In this document: in pieces, positions 7,983 to 19,007 of the stretch
Layout of the letters: each line of letters opens with the position of its first letter
How positions within the stretch are numbered: position 1 is the first letter of the stretch
The notes under the pieces: generated by a model
The model's input: the letters and a program-made list of their open reading frames with translations, nothing else
What the model was told of the DNA's origin: nothing
The model's database searches: none
From: Bradyrhizobium sp. AZCC 1721
Lineage (GTDB): Bacteria; Pseudomonadota; Alphaproteobacteria; Rhizobiales; Xanthobacteraceae
Direction: 5' to 3'
DNA length: 64,000 nucleotides
Assembly: GCF_036924715.1 (NCBI RefSeq)
Contig: NZ_JAZHSB010000001.1
Location: 4,827,001-4,891,000, forward strand
Program-made: the position numbers and the translations under genes

Positions 7983-9161
7983 CTATTCTGCCGGGTCGGA
8001 TCGCAGCGAGACCGTTTCCCACACCGCGACCGCGATCATGATCGCGGTGGTCAGGATCGACAGCATCAACGGCGACAGCTCGCTTGCGAACCAGGCGAGC
8101 GCGCAAAGCGCGATGATGCCCGCCCCGTGGGAGAGCTGAAGGAAGCCGCGAAAGCTCAGCTTGAACAGGATGGTCCCGAGCAGAAACAGCAAGGGGCCGC
8201 CGATCGCGCTCAGTACGGTCTTGAGATCGGAATGTCCGCCGGGGTGTTTCAGCACCAGTTCGTCCGCCACCGCCGCGACGATGATGCCGGCCACGATCGG
8301 CATGTGCAGATAGGTATAGGCGAGCCGCGCCAGCCTTCCCGGCTCGCTCGATTTTGAAAGCTGTTCGGAGCCGGCTTCGGCGCCGATGTGGAAATAGATC
8401 CACCACATCGCGATGCTGCCGAGGAAGGCCGAGGTGAACGCCAGAACGTTTTCGGTGGTCCAGGTGAGTTCGGCAAAGGTTGCGCCGATCACCACGACGG
8501 ATTCGCCGAGCGCGATGATGATGAACAGCGCGCAGCGCTCGGCCATGTGGCCGCCTTCGATCATCCAGTCCGCGACCGAGGACGCGCCGTGGCGGGGAAT
8601 CCAGAACCGCACCGCCGGCGAGATATATTCGATGACGAGCGCAATGGCCCACAGCATCAAGCGCGGCTGCCCTTCCGCTATCCCTCCGGCGATCCAGAAG
8701 ACGGCCGACACCGAAAGCCAGGCGGCGATCCGGACGGCATTCATGCGTGCCCGCGGCCGCGACGGCGGCGTCGACAACCACAGAAATATCGTCTTGCCGA
8801 CCTGCATCGCCGCATAGGCGATGGCAAACCATAAGCCGCGCTCGTCAAATGCCTTTGGGATGGACGTCGATAGCACCAGCCCGCCCAGCATCATCGCGAA
8901 CAGCAGCAGCCGGACCGGGGTCTTTTCGGGATTGAGCCAGTTGGTGATCCAGGTAGTGAATACCCATACCCACCAGACCGCGAGAAACAGCAGCGTGACC
9001 TGCAATGCGCCCAGCGGCGTAAAGTGAGCCAGCAGCGTGTGCGAAATTTGCGTGACCGCAAAGACGAAAACGAGGTCGAAGAACAGCTCCGCGTACGTGA
9101 CGCGGCTATGCTGGTGCGGCACGATCCGGCGAAACAGCGCGCCGTGTGCGTTGTCTGTCAT
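7983..9161 (-). CDS. ltrA: Low temperature requirement protein A family membrane protein
   Basis: The 392-residue protein is an LtrA-family (PF06772) integral membrane protein with about ten hydrophobic segments. The family signature near the N-terminus is clear: RVTYAELFFDLVFVFAVTQI and then WWVWVFTTWITNWLNP. Later segments carry WMIEGGHMAERCALFIIIAL and ALGESVV, also typical. The ATG at 9161 (MTDNAHG) is chosen because upstream codons overlap the bolA region in another frame and are not conserved. The biochemical role of LtrA is not established; the name comes from cold growth in Listeria. bolA lies just upstream on the same strand. Confidence 0.85.
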   Translation of the reverse strand: MTDNAHGALFRRIVPHQHSRVTYAELFFDLVFVFAVTQISHTLLAHFTPLGALQVTLLFLAVWWVWVFTTWITNWLNPEKTPVRLLLFAMMLGGLVLSTSIPKAFDERGLWFAIAYAAMQVGKTIFLWLSTPPSRPRARMNAVRIAAWLSVSAVFWIAGGIAEGQPRLMLWAIALVIEYISPAVRFWIPRHGASSVADWMIEGGHMAERCALFIIIALGESVVVIGATFAELTWTTENVLAFTSAFLGSIAMWWIYFHIGAEAGSEQLSKSSEPGRLARLAYTYLHMPIVAGIIVAAVADELVLKHPGGHSDLKTVLSAIGGPLLFLLGTILFKLSFRGFLQLSHGAGIIALCALAWFASELSPLMLSILTTAIMIAVAVWETVSLRSDPAE

Positions 9162-9183
9162 CGATGCCCCCGCCGTCTGGGGA

Positions 9184-9438
9184 CTACCTCTCCGGTACCC
9201 CGGGTCCGCCAGGTACCCCGGTCTGCAGCGCCAGCGCATGCAGCAAGCCGCCCATCTGCCCCTTGAGCGACTGGTAGACGATCTGGTGCTGCTGCACCCG
9301 CGACTTGCCACGGAACGACTCCGAGATCACGGTCGCGGCGTAGTGGTCGCCATCGCCTGCGAGATCGCGGATCGTCACCTCGGCATCGGGGATAGCTGCC
9401 TTGATCATCGACTCGATATCGTGGGCATCCATCGGCAT
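9184..9438 (-). CDS. BolA family protein
   Basis: The 84-residue protein is a BolA-family member. These proteins bind CGFS monothiol glutaredoxins through a shared [2Fe-2S] cluster and act in iron-sulfur trafficking and iron regulation. The family core is visible as VTIRDLAGDGDHYAATVIS, followed by the motif region SRVQQHQIVYQSL with its conserved histidine. The start could be ATG 9438 or ATG 9432 (MDAHDIE); the latter fits the family better. It precedes ltrA on the same strand with a 22-base gap. Its likely partner GrxD is encoded 5 kb away. Confidence 0.88.
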   Translation of the reverse strand: MPMDAHDIESMIKAAIPDAEVTIRDLAGDGDHYAATVISESFRGKSRVQQHQIVYQSLKGQMGGLLHALALQTGVPGGPGVPER

Positions 9439-9623
9439 TCCAGCATGTCTCCGTCAGGTGTTTCGAATCACGGCCGGCTCGCGCGACCGTGACGGCCAAA
9501 CCTAGCGCGTACGCTCTTCTAGGTCACGCCTGGCGGCACTATATTCCGGGCCGAAGCGTTTGACACCGCGAGATCGCGTCGCGCCCGATCATTTCGGGCT
9601 GACCGAAAAAGAGGCTCAAAATC

Positions 9624-9983
9624 ATGAAATTGCCCGGTCCCGACCATCCGATCACGATTACGGCAAACCCCAAGCGCGTCCGGGTCTCGGTGGGCGACGT
9701 GGTCATTGCCGATACCACCCGCGCGCTGACCTTGAAGGAAGCCAGCTATCCGGCGGTGCAATATGTGCCGCGCGAGGACGCCAATATGGCGTTAATGTCC
9801 CGCACCGAGCGGACCACGCACTGCCCCTACAAGGGGGACGCGAACTATTTCAGCATCAACGCCAACGGCAAGCGTCTCGAAAATTCGATCTGGACCTACG
9901 AGACGCCCTTCCCGGCCATGGCCGAGATCGCCGGCCGTCTGGCGTTCTATCCGGACAAGGTGACGATCGAGGAAGTGGCGTAG
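9624..9983 (+). CDS. DUF427 domain protein
   Basis: The 119-residue product is a DUF427 (PF04248) protein, a small beta-barrel-like family of unknown biochemistry that is common in soil bacteria. Typical signatures are PDHPITITANPKRVRV, then YVPREDANMALM with TERTTHCPYKGDANYF, and AWTYETP-like WTYETPFPAM. The length is that of a complete single-domain member. The ATG at 9624 follows AAAATC and lacks a strong ribosome site. It stands alone between bolA and a repeat. The overlapping frame 9560-10189 is a shadow. Confidence 0.88.
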   Translation: MKLPGPDHPITITANPKRVRVSVGDVVIADTTRALTLKEASYPAVQYVPREDANMALMSRTERTTHCPYKGDANYFSINANGKRLENSIWTYETPFPAMAEIAGRLAFYPDKVTIEEVA

Positions 9984-9993
9984 TCAGAGGCGA

Positions 9994-10119
9994 TATCATT
10001 CCGGGGCGATGCGAAAGCATCGAACCATGGTGCGCAATTGCGCCCCTGAGAATCCTATTCCCCGGTGTGCAATTGCACCCCTCGGGTCGGGCGTTTTCGC
10101 GCCATCCCGGAATGACGGC
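9994..10119. repeat. Palindromic intergenic repeat with internal near-duplicate units
   Basis: This interval between DUF427 and the DUF1328 gene has CATTCCGGGGCGATGCGAAA at its left and GCGCCATCCCGGAATGACGG at its right, an inverted pair around CATTCCGG / CCGGAATG. Inside it the units GTGCGCAATTGCGCCCCT and GTGTGCAATTGCACCCCT are near-duplicates, each with a palindromic GCAATTGC or GCAATTGCA core. It looks like a mobile-type intergenic repeat and may end transcription of the small DUF1328 gene. Confidence 0.6.
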
Positions 10120-10125
10120 ATGGAG

Positions 10126-10299
10126 CTACACCCTGAATATCGTGAGCCCGAGGATCAGGAGCACCAGGAAGATCACGACGAAGACATAGAACAGGAAGCG
10201 GGCGATGTCGGCGGAGGCCTCCGAAATGCCGGTGAAGCCGAGGATGCCGGCAACGATCGACACCAGAAAGAAGATCAGCGCCCATTTGAGAATTGTCAT
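10126..10299 (-). CDS. DUF1328 small membrane protein (UPF0391), 57 aa
   Basis: Translating the minus strand from ATG 10299 gives a 57-residue protein beginning MTILKWALIFFLVSIVAGIL, with GFTGISEASADIARFLFYVF next and ending in LTIFRV. Two hydrophobic helices flank the G-x-x-x-ISEASADIA segment, the diagnostic pattern of DUF1328 (PF07043). It is predicted to sit in the inner membrane. Such proteins are widespread and often stress-associated in proteobacteria, but no activity is known. The gene is short, stands alone, and faces the acyltransferase gene divergently. Confidence 0.9.
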   Translation of the reverse strand: MTILKWALIFFLVSIVAGILGFTGISEASADIARFLFYVFVVIFLVLLILGLTIFRV

Positions 10300-10485
10300 T
10301 GCGTGCTCCGCGACCTCTGAGGCCGTACCAGAGGTGGCCCCTCAATTTCACCTGACCTAACGGCCGGTTGCAACGCCGGTTCCGATCAGCCCGGAGATGC
10401 GGGTTCGCCAGCGCCCCGATTGGGCCTTGCTGAATCAGGTTCCGGGCGGCAACATTTGGCCACACAGCCTGGCTGGGAGGCGCGC

Positions 10486-11670
10486 ATGACATCGATTTCC
10501 ACCATGGGGCATGCCGACGTGGGCGCAGTGCCCAAGGCCAAATCGCGAAACCTTTCGCTCGATCGCGCGCGCACCTTCCTGACGCTGGTGGTGCTGCTCC
10601 ACCACGCCGTCATCCCCTATACCTATTTCGGTCATACCGATCCGACGTCATTCTTCGGCTTCGACATGATCGTGCTCGCCACTGACAGTTTCTTCATGGC
10701 GATGTTCTTTTTCCTGTCGGGACTGTTCGCCTGGTCTGGTATCGCCCGGAAGGGACCGCTGAGCTATTTGGCAGATCGCCTGCTTCGGCTTGGCTTGCCT
10801 TTCGTGATCTGCGCCTTCACGGTCATTCCGCTCGCCTATTACGCCATCTCCCTGCGGCACCATCCCGAGATCGGCTTTTCGGAATACTGGTGGAATATGA
10901 TCACGAAGGGCCCGTGGCCGAGCGGGCCGATCTGGTTCCTTTGGGTCCTGCTCAGTTTCGACGTGGTGGCCTGCATCCTGTATCGGCTGTCACCCAACCT
11001 GCTCGATCCGATCAACCGCCTCTCGCTGCACGGTCGTCGCCGCCCCGCAGTGTTCTTCGCGGTCATGCTTGCCGTCACCGCCGCGTTCTACATTCCCGGG
11101 CTGGTTCACTATGGACATAGCAGTTGGTTCGAGTTCGGGCCGTTCTCGGTCCAGCACGGGCGCGTGATGCTCTATGCGAGCTACTTCTTTTTCGGCGCCG
11201 GCATCGGCGTTGCGCAAATGGATCGCGGGCTGCTCGCGGCAGACGGCCGAATGGCGAAGGTGAGCTGGGACTGGATGGTGCTAGCGATCGTTCCGTATTG
11301 CCTCTTGTGGGTGCTGATCTTCATCAAGCGCGAAATACTGGGCAACCCGTCGCCGTTGCCGGACTGGTATGAAGCGCTCTACGCCATCTGCTTCACCGTC
11401 TTCAGCGTGGCCATCATGTTTCTGATACTGGCCTTTTTCCAGAGGTTCAGGCAATCGGGCTCAGCCAAGCTACTCGATCCGATGCAGGCGGACGCCTACG
11501 GCATGTTCCTGGTGCACTACCCGATCGCACTGTGGCTGCAATACTGGCTGTTCGATTATGAGCTGCCGGCGATCGTCAAGGCCACGATCGGGTTCGTACT
11601 GACGGTACTGTTGAGCTGGGGGATCACGCGCGCGCTGCGGCAGATCCCGGGCGCGACGAAGGTGCTTTGA
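10486..11670 (+). CDS. Acyltransferase family 3 (OpgC-like) membrane protein
   Basis: The 394-residue protein is an acyltransferase-3-type integral membrane protein (PF01757). The N-terminal family pattern SLDRARTFLTLVVLLHHAVI contains the conserved arginine and histidine of helix 1. PSGPIWFLWVLLSFD is the typical mid-protein motif, and about ten membrane spans can be counted. Such enzymes transfer acetyl or succinyl groups to glycans or lipids at the membrane, for example on periplasmic glucans. I chose ATG 10486 because the 22 upstream codons carry no conserved sequence. Substrate unknown; no glycan genes adjoin it. Confidence 0.85.
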   Translation: MTSISTMGHADVGAVPKAKSRNLSLDRARTFLTLVVLLHHAVIPYTYFGHTDPTSFFGFDMIVLATDSFFMAMFFFLSGLFAWSGIARKGPLSYLADRLLRLGLPFVICAFTVIPLAYYAISLRHHPEIGFSEYWWNMITKGPWPSGPIWFLWVLLSFDVVACILYRLSPNLLDPINRLSLHGRRRPAVFFAVMLAVTAAFYIPGLVHYGHSSWFEFGPFSVQHGRVMLYASYFFFGAGIGVAQMDRGLLAADGRMAKVSWDWMVLAIVPYCLLWVLIFIKREILGNPSPLPDWYEALYAICFTVFSVAIMFLILAFFQRFRQSGSAKLLDPMQADAYGMFLVHYPIALWLQYWLFDYELPAIVKATIGFVLTVLLSWGITRALRQIPGATKVL

Positions 11671-11691
11671 GGAAGCGACACCGGCCTCACA

Positions 11692-11815
11692 CGTCATTGC
11701 GAGCCACCCGGTCGGCGCGAAGCGCCGCCGGATGACAGGCTCCGCGAAGTAATCCATCTCGCAGCAAGCGGCGACATGGATTGCTTCGTCGCTTCGCTCC
11801 TCGCAATGACGGGGA
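11692..11815. repeat. Dispersed palindromic repeat, family B (copy 1)
   Basis: This element begins CGTCATTGCGAGCCACCCGG and ends CTTCGCTCCTCGCAATGACG, so its ends are inverted copies of CGTCATTGCGAG. Internal blocks GTAATCCATCTCGC and ACATGGATTGCTTCGTCG also pair. A second copy in opposite orientation is at 22585-22705 and a shorter one at 39984-40069. It lies between the acyltransferase stop and the purL stop and could be a shared terminator. Confidence 0.85.
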
Positions 11816-11825
11816 GAGAACGCGC

Positions 11826-14033
<2,208 letters not shown>

Positions 14034-14194
14034 AGGTGCCTTAATAGGAAGATCGACAGGGGGCGAAAAGGCCTTTTATGGCGCATTTCCGCCCTGTCCA
14101 GAGCTTTGCGGAGGGCGCCCTGCAGGATCGGCGTTTGCACATCGTTCCCGGATCGGATTTAAGGGCTGAAACATCCAATTGAAGGCCATTTTTA

Positions 14195-14683
14195 GTGAAC
14201 GAGCTGCCCCAAAACGCATTCCGCAACCGCCCAGACCTTTACGTCGAAACCGAGGGCGAATTCGCCGGCTGGCGGACCTGGACCCGCGACAGTTTTGAGA
14301 CCCATAACGGCCCGTTCTGGCACCGGATGGACGAAAACGGCCGCGTGCAATGCGCGTTCCGGGTCGAGAAGAAGCACCTCAACGGGCAGCGCAACGTCCA
14401 TGGCGGCTGCTTCATGTCGTTCGCCGATTACTGCTTGTTTGCGATCGCCTCCTCCGTGCTGGAGGGGCCGGGCGTCACGGTTTCGTTCGCGTGCGAGTTT
14501 CTCGACGCGGCGCGCGAGGGCGAACTGGTCGAATGCGAGGGCGAAATCACGCGCGCCGGCGGCTCGCTGATTTTCCTGCGCGGCGTGCTGAAATCCGGCG
14601 AACGGTCGCTGTTCACCTTCTCCGGCACCATCAAGCGGGTGAAGTGGAAGAAGCCGACTGGCGCCGCCGCCGTTGCCACCTGA
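14195..14683 (+). CDS. PaaI-type hotdog thioesterase
   Basis: The 162-residue protein has a hotdog-fold thioesterase core. NVHGGCFMSFADYCLFAIA is the HGG...D motif of PaaI-type acyl-CoA thioesterases, and the later GELVECEGEITRAGGSLIF strand pair fits the fold. It probably hydrolyses a small-chain or aromatic acyl-CoA in the cytosol. The start is GTG at 14195. Its 3' end overlaps the EamA transporter start (TTG 14673) by 11 bases, so the two are probably translated together. It is divergent from purL. Confidence 0.82.
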   Translation: MNELPQNAFRNRPDLYVETEGEFAGWRTWTRDSFETHNGPFWHRMDENGRVQCAFRVEKKHLNGQRNVHGGCFMSFADYCLFAIASSVLEGPGVTVSFACEFLDAAREGELVECEGEITRAGGSLIFLRGVLKSGERSLFTFSGTIKRVKWKKPTGAAAVAT

Positions 14684-15614
14684 CGCGCCACAGGCACGTC
14701 GCGGCTGGCGCGACTATGCATTACTACTCGCGCTGGCGTGCTGCTGGAGCTCGACCTATCCGCTGACCAAGATTGGCCTCGGCTCGATCCCGCCGGTCAC
14801 CTTCATCTCGGTGCGGTCGCTGATCGCGGCGGGCTTCCTACTGGTGATCCTGCGTGCCCGCGGCTTGCGGCTGCCGACGAACGGCAAGGCCTGGAGGCTG
14901 TTTGCATTCCAGCAGACCATCAACTCGACCATTCCTTTCCTGATGATCACCTGGGCGCAGCAATATGTGGCGGCGGCGCCGACCGTGGTGCTGGCCTCGA
15001 CCACGCCGATCTTCGCTTTCCTCATCACTTGGGCCATCACAAGGCATGAGCCGGCGACGCTGCTGAGGCTGATCGGCGCCATTCTGGGCCTGGCCGGTAC
15101 GGCCGTGACCATCGGCCTCGATACGCTCGGCGGGCTCTCCAGCAACCTCTTTGCCGAAATGGTCATCTTGATCGCCACCATCTCGTTCGCCTGCGCCACG
15201 ATCTTCGGGCTCAAGCTGACCGATTACGACCCGATGGTGGTGGCGGCGGGCTCGCTGTTGTTCGGCGGCACGGTATTGTTGCCGCTCGCGCTGATCGTCG
15301 ATCATCCCTGGACCTTGCGGCCGACGGCCGAGGCGCTGATTGCCACCGCCGCGATGGGCATCTTCTCGAGCGCCTTCGGACTGATGCTGTTCTACATGTG
15401 CCTGACACGGCTCGGCACACTGACCACCAATGCGCAGGGATACTTGCGCATCCCGATCGGCGTCGGCCTGTCGGTCCTGCTGCTCGGCGAACCCGTGCCG
15501 CCGAACCTGGCGCTCGGCCTCGTGTTGGTGATGGCCGGCGTCGCTGCGATGACCATCCCACGCGGCCATTATCGCAAGTGGATCGAGCGCCTGCGCGGGA
15601 AGCCGAAAGGTTGA
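14673..15614 (+). CDS. EamA/DMT family transporter
   Basis: The 313-residue protein has ten hydrophobic helices in two EamA (PF00892) repeats, the drug/metabolite transporter architecture. The first repeat starts LLLALACCWSSTYPLTKIGL and ends near residue 145; the second starts around FAEMVILIATISFACATIFG. The start is TTG, embedded in the end of the thioesterase gene, and a basic cytosolic tail (RKWIERLRGKPKG) ends the protein. Substrates of such exporters (amino acids, nucleosides, metabolites) cannot be deduced. The coupling to a thioesterase hints at export of a carboxylic acid; this is only inference. Confidence 0.85.
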   Translation: MPPDAPQARRGWRDYALLLALACCWSSTYPLTKIGLGSIPPVTFISVRSLIAAGFLLVILRARGLRLPTNGKAWRLFAFQQTINSTIPFLMITWAQQYVAAAPTVVLASTTPIFAFLITWAITRHEPATLLRLIGAILGLAGTAVTIGLDTLGGLSSNLFAEMVILIATISFACATIFGLKLTDYDPMVVAAGSLLFGGTVLLPLALIVDHPWTLRPTAEALIATAAMGIFSSAFGLMLFYMCLTRLGTLTTNAQGYLRIPIGVGLSVLLLGEPVPPNLALGLVLVMAGVAAMTIPRGHYRKWIERLRGKPKG

Positions 15615-15781
15615 TGAGGGCCGTCGGCGGAATCTAGCCGATGTTGCTTTTGGGCGATCGAAAGCCACTCCGGCCGAGCCTGCGGGAACGGTAGTGGAAC
15701 AGCAATCAACCATGATTGACACACCGGAACGCATGCGAGTGCACCGTGTTGCGCCGTTACGCAGCAAGAAAAGGAGCAATC

Positions 15782-16105
15782 ATGAAACTCGCAACAATCG
15801 GATTGGCCATGGCGCTGGCATTCACGAACACCCTCGCCCTGGCGCAAGCCGGCGGCAGCGGCGCAGGCGGAAGTTCGGGCACGGGTGGCACGGCGGCAGG
15901 TGGAGCGGCAGGATCCTCCACCGGCGGAACGACCGCCGGAAGTGGAACGGGCGGTAATGCCACCACCGGCATGAGCAACGATGCCGGCAGTGCAGCAGCC
16001 GGCCGAAACAGTACAGTGAACCCGTCCGGGAACACCCACATCAATCCCTCGCCGAGCGGCTCGACGCTGTCGCCGACGGGGCCGGGTTCGACTACCGGTC
16101 GATAA
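15782..16105 (+). CDS. Secreted Gly/Ser/Thr-rich low-complexity protein
   Basis: The 107-residue product starts at ATG 15782 after an AAAAGGAG ribosome site. Residues 1-22 are a clear signal peptide (MKLATIGLAMALAFTNTLAL then AQA). The mature part is almost entirely Gly, Ser, Thr, Ala and Asn, in repeats such as GGSGAGGSSGTGGTAAGG, and then NPSGNTHINPSPSG. No enzyme motif or cysteine is present. It is probably a periplasmic or surface unstructured protein of unknown role. A strong intrinsic terminator follows directly. Confidence 0.75.
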   Translation: MKLATIGLAMALAFTNTLALAQAGGSGAGGSSGTGGTAAGGAAGSSTGGTTAGSGTGGNATTGMSNDAGSAAAGRNSTVNPSGNTHINPSPSGSTLSPTGPGSTTGR

Positions 16106-16135
16106 CAAAAAGCCCCGCTCGGCGGGGCTTTTTTA
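16106..16135 (+). terminator. Rho-independent terminator
   Basis: The arms AAGCCCCGC and GCGGGGCTT close on a TCG loop and are followed by TTTTTT on the plus strand; an A tract precedes the stem. It follows the stop codon of the Gly-rich protein immediately. The minus strand also has a T run, so it can serve the convergent tricarboxylate-binding gene as well. Confidence 0.93.
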
Positions 16136-16152
16136 TCACATGATCGTCGGTG

Positions 16153-17118
16153 CTATTTCTTCTCTTCCAGCAGCTTTTTGTACTTCTCGACGTCGCGTGT
16201 CACCAACTGGCCGAGCACTTCGCTCGCGTGCTCGTTGGCGTCGGGCGCAACGGTGGAAAGATCGTGAAAACGCTTCTTCACCGCCTCGCTCTCGACGGCG
16301 GTTCTGGCGGCGGCGTTCAGCTTCGCAATGATCGCAGGCGGCGTGCCTTTTGGAGCGAACAGGCCGTTCCAGCCCTGCGCCTCGAATTCGGGAAGGCCGG
16401 ACTCGGAGGAAGTCGGCAGGCCGGGCAAGGTTGCAAGCCGCACCGTTGAGCCGACGACGAGGCCCCTTACCAGCTTGTCATCGATCGCCTGCGACACCGA
16501 CGCGGCCGCGTCGCAGACGCCGTCGATCTGGCCGCCGATCGCATCCGTCAGCGCCGGTGCCGCGCCGCGATAGCCGACCAGCGTCACGTCGATGCCGGCC
16601 GCCTGCACAAAGCTCTTGCAGATCAGGAAATTCGAGGAGCCGACGCCGGCATGGCCGAGATTGACCTTGCCGGGATTTTTCTTCGCATAGGCGATGAAAT
16701 CCTGCAGGTTCTTGGCGGGGAAATCCTTGCGCAACGCGACGATACCGAAGGTTTTCGCAACGACCGCGATCGGCACGAAGGATTCCGGCGTGAACGGCAG
16801 TTTCGGATAGATCGTATAGGTCGCGGCGCTGGTGCCGGCATTGCCGATCGCGATGGTATAGCCGTCTGCTTCCGCCCGCGCGGCACGCGTCAGCGCAGTC
16901 GAGCCGCCGGCGCCCGCGACGTTCTCGATCACGATCGGCTGCCCGAGCGACTTGGTCATCTCCTCGGCAACCACACGCGCGATCACGTCAGAGGTGCCGC
17001 CGGCCGCGAACGGCACGATCATGGTGATGGGACGCTTGGGATAATCCTGCGCGTGGGCTGCGACGGCGCACAGCAGCGCCACAACGACAATCGTCAGGCG
17101 CGACACCAAGAACCTCAC
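16153..17118 (-). CDS. Tripartite tricarboxylate transporter substrate-binding protein (Bug/TctC family)
   Basis: The 321-residue protein is a periplasmic Bug-family solute-binding protein. The family start of the mature part, AQDYPKRPITMIVPFAAGG with TSDVIAR, is present, as is GYRGAAPALTDAIGGQIDG. The N-terminus (RLTIVVVALLCAVAAHAQ) is a signal peptide. I chose GTG 17118; it overlaps the purQ stop as GTGA, so translation is probably coupled to purQ. The frame stays open to 17880 but that part is antisense-frame noise over purQ. No TctA/TctB membrane partners are nearby, as is usual for the many orphan Bug proteins. Confidence 0.9.
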   Translation of the reverse strand: MRFLVSRLTIVVVALLCAVAAHAQDYPKRPITMIVPFAAGGTSDVIARVVAEEMTKSLGQPIVIENVAGAGGSTALTRAARAEADGYTIAIGNAGTSAATYTIYPKLPFTPESFVPIAVVAKTFGIVALRKDFPAKNLQDFIAYAKKNPGKVNLGHAGVGSSNFLICKSFVQAAGIDVTLVGYRGAAPALTDAIGGQIDGVCDAAASVSQAIDDKLVRGLVVGSTVRLATLPGLPTSSESGLPEFEAQGWNGLFAPKGTPPAIIAKLNAAARTAVESEAVKKRFHDLSTVAPDANEHASEVLGQLVTRDVEKYKKLLEEKK

Positions 17119-17816
17119 GCGGCTTTTTGCAGATGCGCGGCTAGCCCTGCGAACAGGCCGCGGCCGTCGGTGCAGCCCATGATGTCTTCGACGTGGTTTT
17201 CCGGGTGCGGCATCATGCCGAGCACGTTGCCGCGCTCGTTGACGATGCCGGCGATCGACTGCGCGGCACCGTTGATGTTGGACTCCTCGTCGACGATACC
17301 CTCGGCGGAACAATAGCGGTAAAGCACGCGCCCCTCGCCTTCCAGCCGCTTCACGGTCTCCTCGTCGGCTTCGTAATTGCCCTCGCCGTGCGCGACCGGC
17401 ACGCGAATGACCTGGCCGGCATTGTAGCCGCGCGTGAACGGCGTATCCGAGCGCTCGACCCGCAGATGCACATCCTGACAGATGAATTTCAGCCGAGCAT
17501 TGCGCATCAAGACGCCGGGCAGCAAGCCCGCTTCGCACAGGATCTGAAAACCGTTGCAGACGCCGAGCACGAGCCCGCCATCGGCCGCATATTTGCGCAC
17601 CGCATCCATGACAGGTGCGCGCGCCGCAATGGCGCCGCAACGAAGATAGTCGCCATAGGAAAACCCGCCGGGCACTACGACCAGATCGGTCCCCTTCGGC
17701 AGCGCAGTGTCGGCATGCCACACCATCGCAGCCTCCTGCCCCGAGGCGAGCTTGAGCGCGCGCGCCATGTCGCGCTCGCGATTGATTCCAGGGAAGACGA
17801 GGACGGCGGATTTCAT
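17115..17816 (-). CDS. purQ: Phosphoribosylformylglycinamidine synthase glutaminase subunit PurQ
   Basis: PurQ is the class I glutamine amidotransferase subunit that delivers ammonia to PurL. The 233-residue sequence shows the nucleophile elbow GLVLGVCNGFQIL and the His-Glu pair in MMPHPENH near the C-terminus. The N-terminus MKSAVLVFPGINRERDMA matches the family. The downstream Bug-protein gene overlaps its stop codon (GTGA). purS and purC lie upstream on the same strand but a plus-strand CorA gene intervenes, so purQ probably has its own promoter between 17817 and 17966. Confidence 0.96.
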   Translation of the reverse strand: MKSAVLVFPGINRERDMARALKLASGQEAAMVWHADTALPKGTDLVVVPGGFSYGDYLRCGAIAARAPVMDAVRKYAADGGLVLGVCNGFQILCEAGLLPGVLMRNARLKFICQDVHLRVERSDTPFTRGYNAGQVIRVPVAHGEGNYEADEETVKRLEGEGRVLYRYCSAEGIVDEESNINGAAQSIAGIVNERGNVLGMMPHPENHVEDIMGCTDGRGLFAGLAAHLQKAA

Positions 17817-17966
17817 GGAGGTTCCCGGTTGGAAACGAGAATCGTCGGCAGAACCGCCGACCCGGCAGAGACATAACCATTTGACGCCGGTTTTTCCAGT
17901 GCTAGCGTCGCCAAAACGGCCCGCGCGGCAGCCGTGCTCAACAACAATCGCTCAGGGATGGAAGCC

Positions 17967-18983
17967 ATGAATGTCCCGTCGCTGGCGACCGCAGAGACCG
18001 AACCGATGACGTCCGAAGGTGTCGTCGCGGCCGGTGTTTACGTCGATGGCCGCCGCGTCGCCAATATCGCCATCGAGGAGGCTTCGAGCTGGCGCAGCAA
18101 GCCCGGCCACGTCGTCTGGATCGGCCTGTATGAGCCGGATCTGGCGCTACTGAAAAGCGTGCAGCAGCAGTTCGACCTGCACGACCTCGCGATCGAGGAC
18201 GCCAACCACGCCCATCAGCGGCCCAAGATCGAGCAATATGGCGACGGCCTGTTCATCGTGGCGCGAACGGCGCAACTGATCCAGGGCAGGATCGCGTTCG
18301 GCGAAACTCATTTGTTCGTTGGCGAAGGCTATCTCGTCTCGGTCCGCCACGGCGCATCGACCTCGTATGCAGCAGTGCGCGAACGCTGCGAGAGCTGCCC
18401 CCGCGCGCTGGCGCGTGGCGAGGACTATATTCTCTACGCCATCCTCGATTTCATCGTCGACAACTATTCCCCTGTCCTGGAAACCATCCACGACGAGGTC
18501 GAGAAGATTGAAGACGACGTCCTCGCCAGCACCATCACGCGGGCCCAGGTCGAACGGCTCTACATGCTGCGCCGGGATCTATTGCGACTGCGCAATGCGA
18601 TTGGCCCCCTGGTGGAAGTCTGCCGCCGGCTCGAACACGACAACCTTCCGATGGTGCGTTCGACCATGCAGGCGCTGTTTCGCGATGTCACTGACCACGT
18701 CAGGACCATACAGGAGCGCACCGATTCAATGCGCGAGGTGCTGGCGTTCGCCTTCGAGGCAAGCCTTCTGGTCGGCCAGGCCCACGAGACGGCGGTCTCC
18801 AAGAAGCTGGCCTCGTGGCTCGCCATCATCGCCGTGCCGACGGCGTTGGCCGGAGTCTACGGGATGAATTTCAAGCACATGCCCGAACTGGAATGGGACT
18901 ACGGATATTTCTTGGTGCTGGGGCTGATGCTCACCGCCTGCACCGGGCTGTACTGGCGTTTCCGCAGCGTGGGATGGCTGTGA
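17967..18983 (+). CDS. CorA-family divalent cation transporter
   Basis: The 338-residue protein is a CorA/ZntB-type (PF01544) transporter. It has a large N-terminal cytosolic domain, the long helix around SPVLETIHDEVEKIEDDVLA, and two C-terminal membrane helices. The pore signature YGMNFKHMPEL follows the first helix. Such pentamers carry Mg, Co, Ni or Zn ions; the sequence does not settle which. ATG 17967 has GGAA in ribosome-site position; the ATG at 17958 is an alternative. The gene separates purQ from purS on the opposite strand. Confidence 0.9.
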   Translation: MNVPSLATAETEPMTSEGVVAAGVYVDGRRVANIAIEEASSWRSKPGHVVWIGLYEPDLALLKSVQQQFDLHDLAIEDANHAHQRPKIEQYGDGLFIVARTAQLIQGRIAFGETHLFVGEGYLVSVRHGASTSYAAVRERCESCPRALARGEDYILYAILDFIVDNYSPVLETIHDEVEKIEDDVLASTITRAQVERLYMLRRDLLRLRNAIGPLVEVCRRLEHDNLPMVRSTMQALFRDVTDHVRTIQERTDSMREVLAFAFEASLLVGQAHETAVSKKLASWLAIIAVPTALAGVYGMNFKHMPELEWDYGYFLVLGLMLTACTGLYWRFRSVGWL

Positions 18984-19007
18984 GCGGCAAGCCCGCCGCT
19001 CACACCC

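Noticed and set aside
17119..17880. N-terminal extension of the Bug-protein frame
   Set aside because: It overlaps purQ in another frame and precedes the obvious signal peptide; not translated as such.
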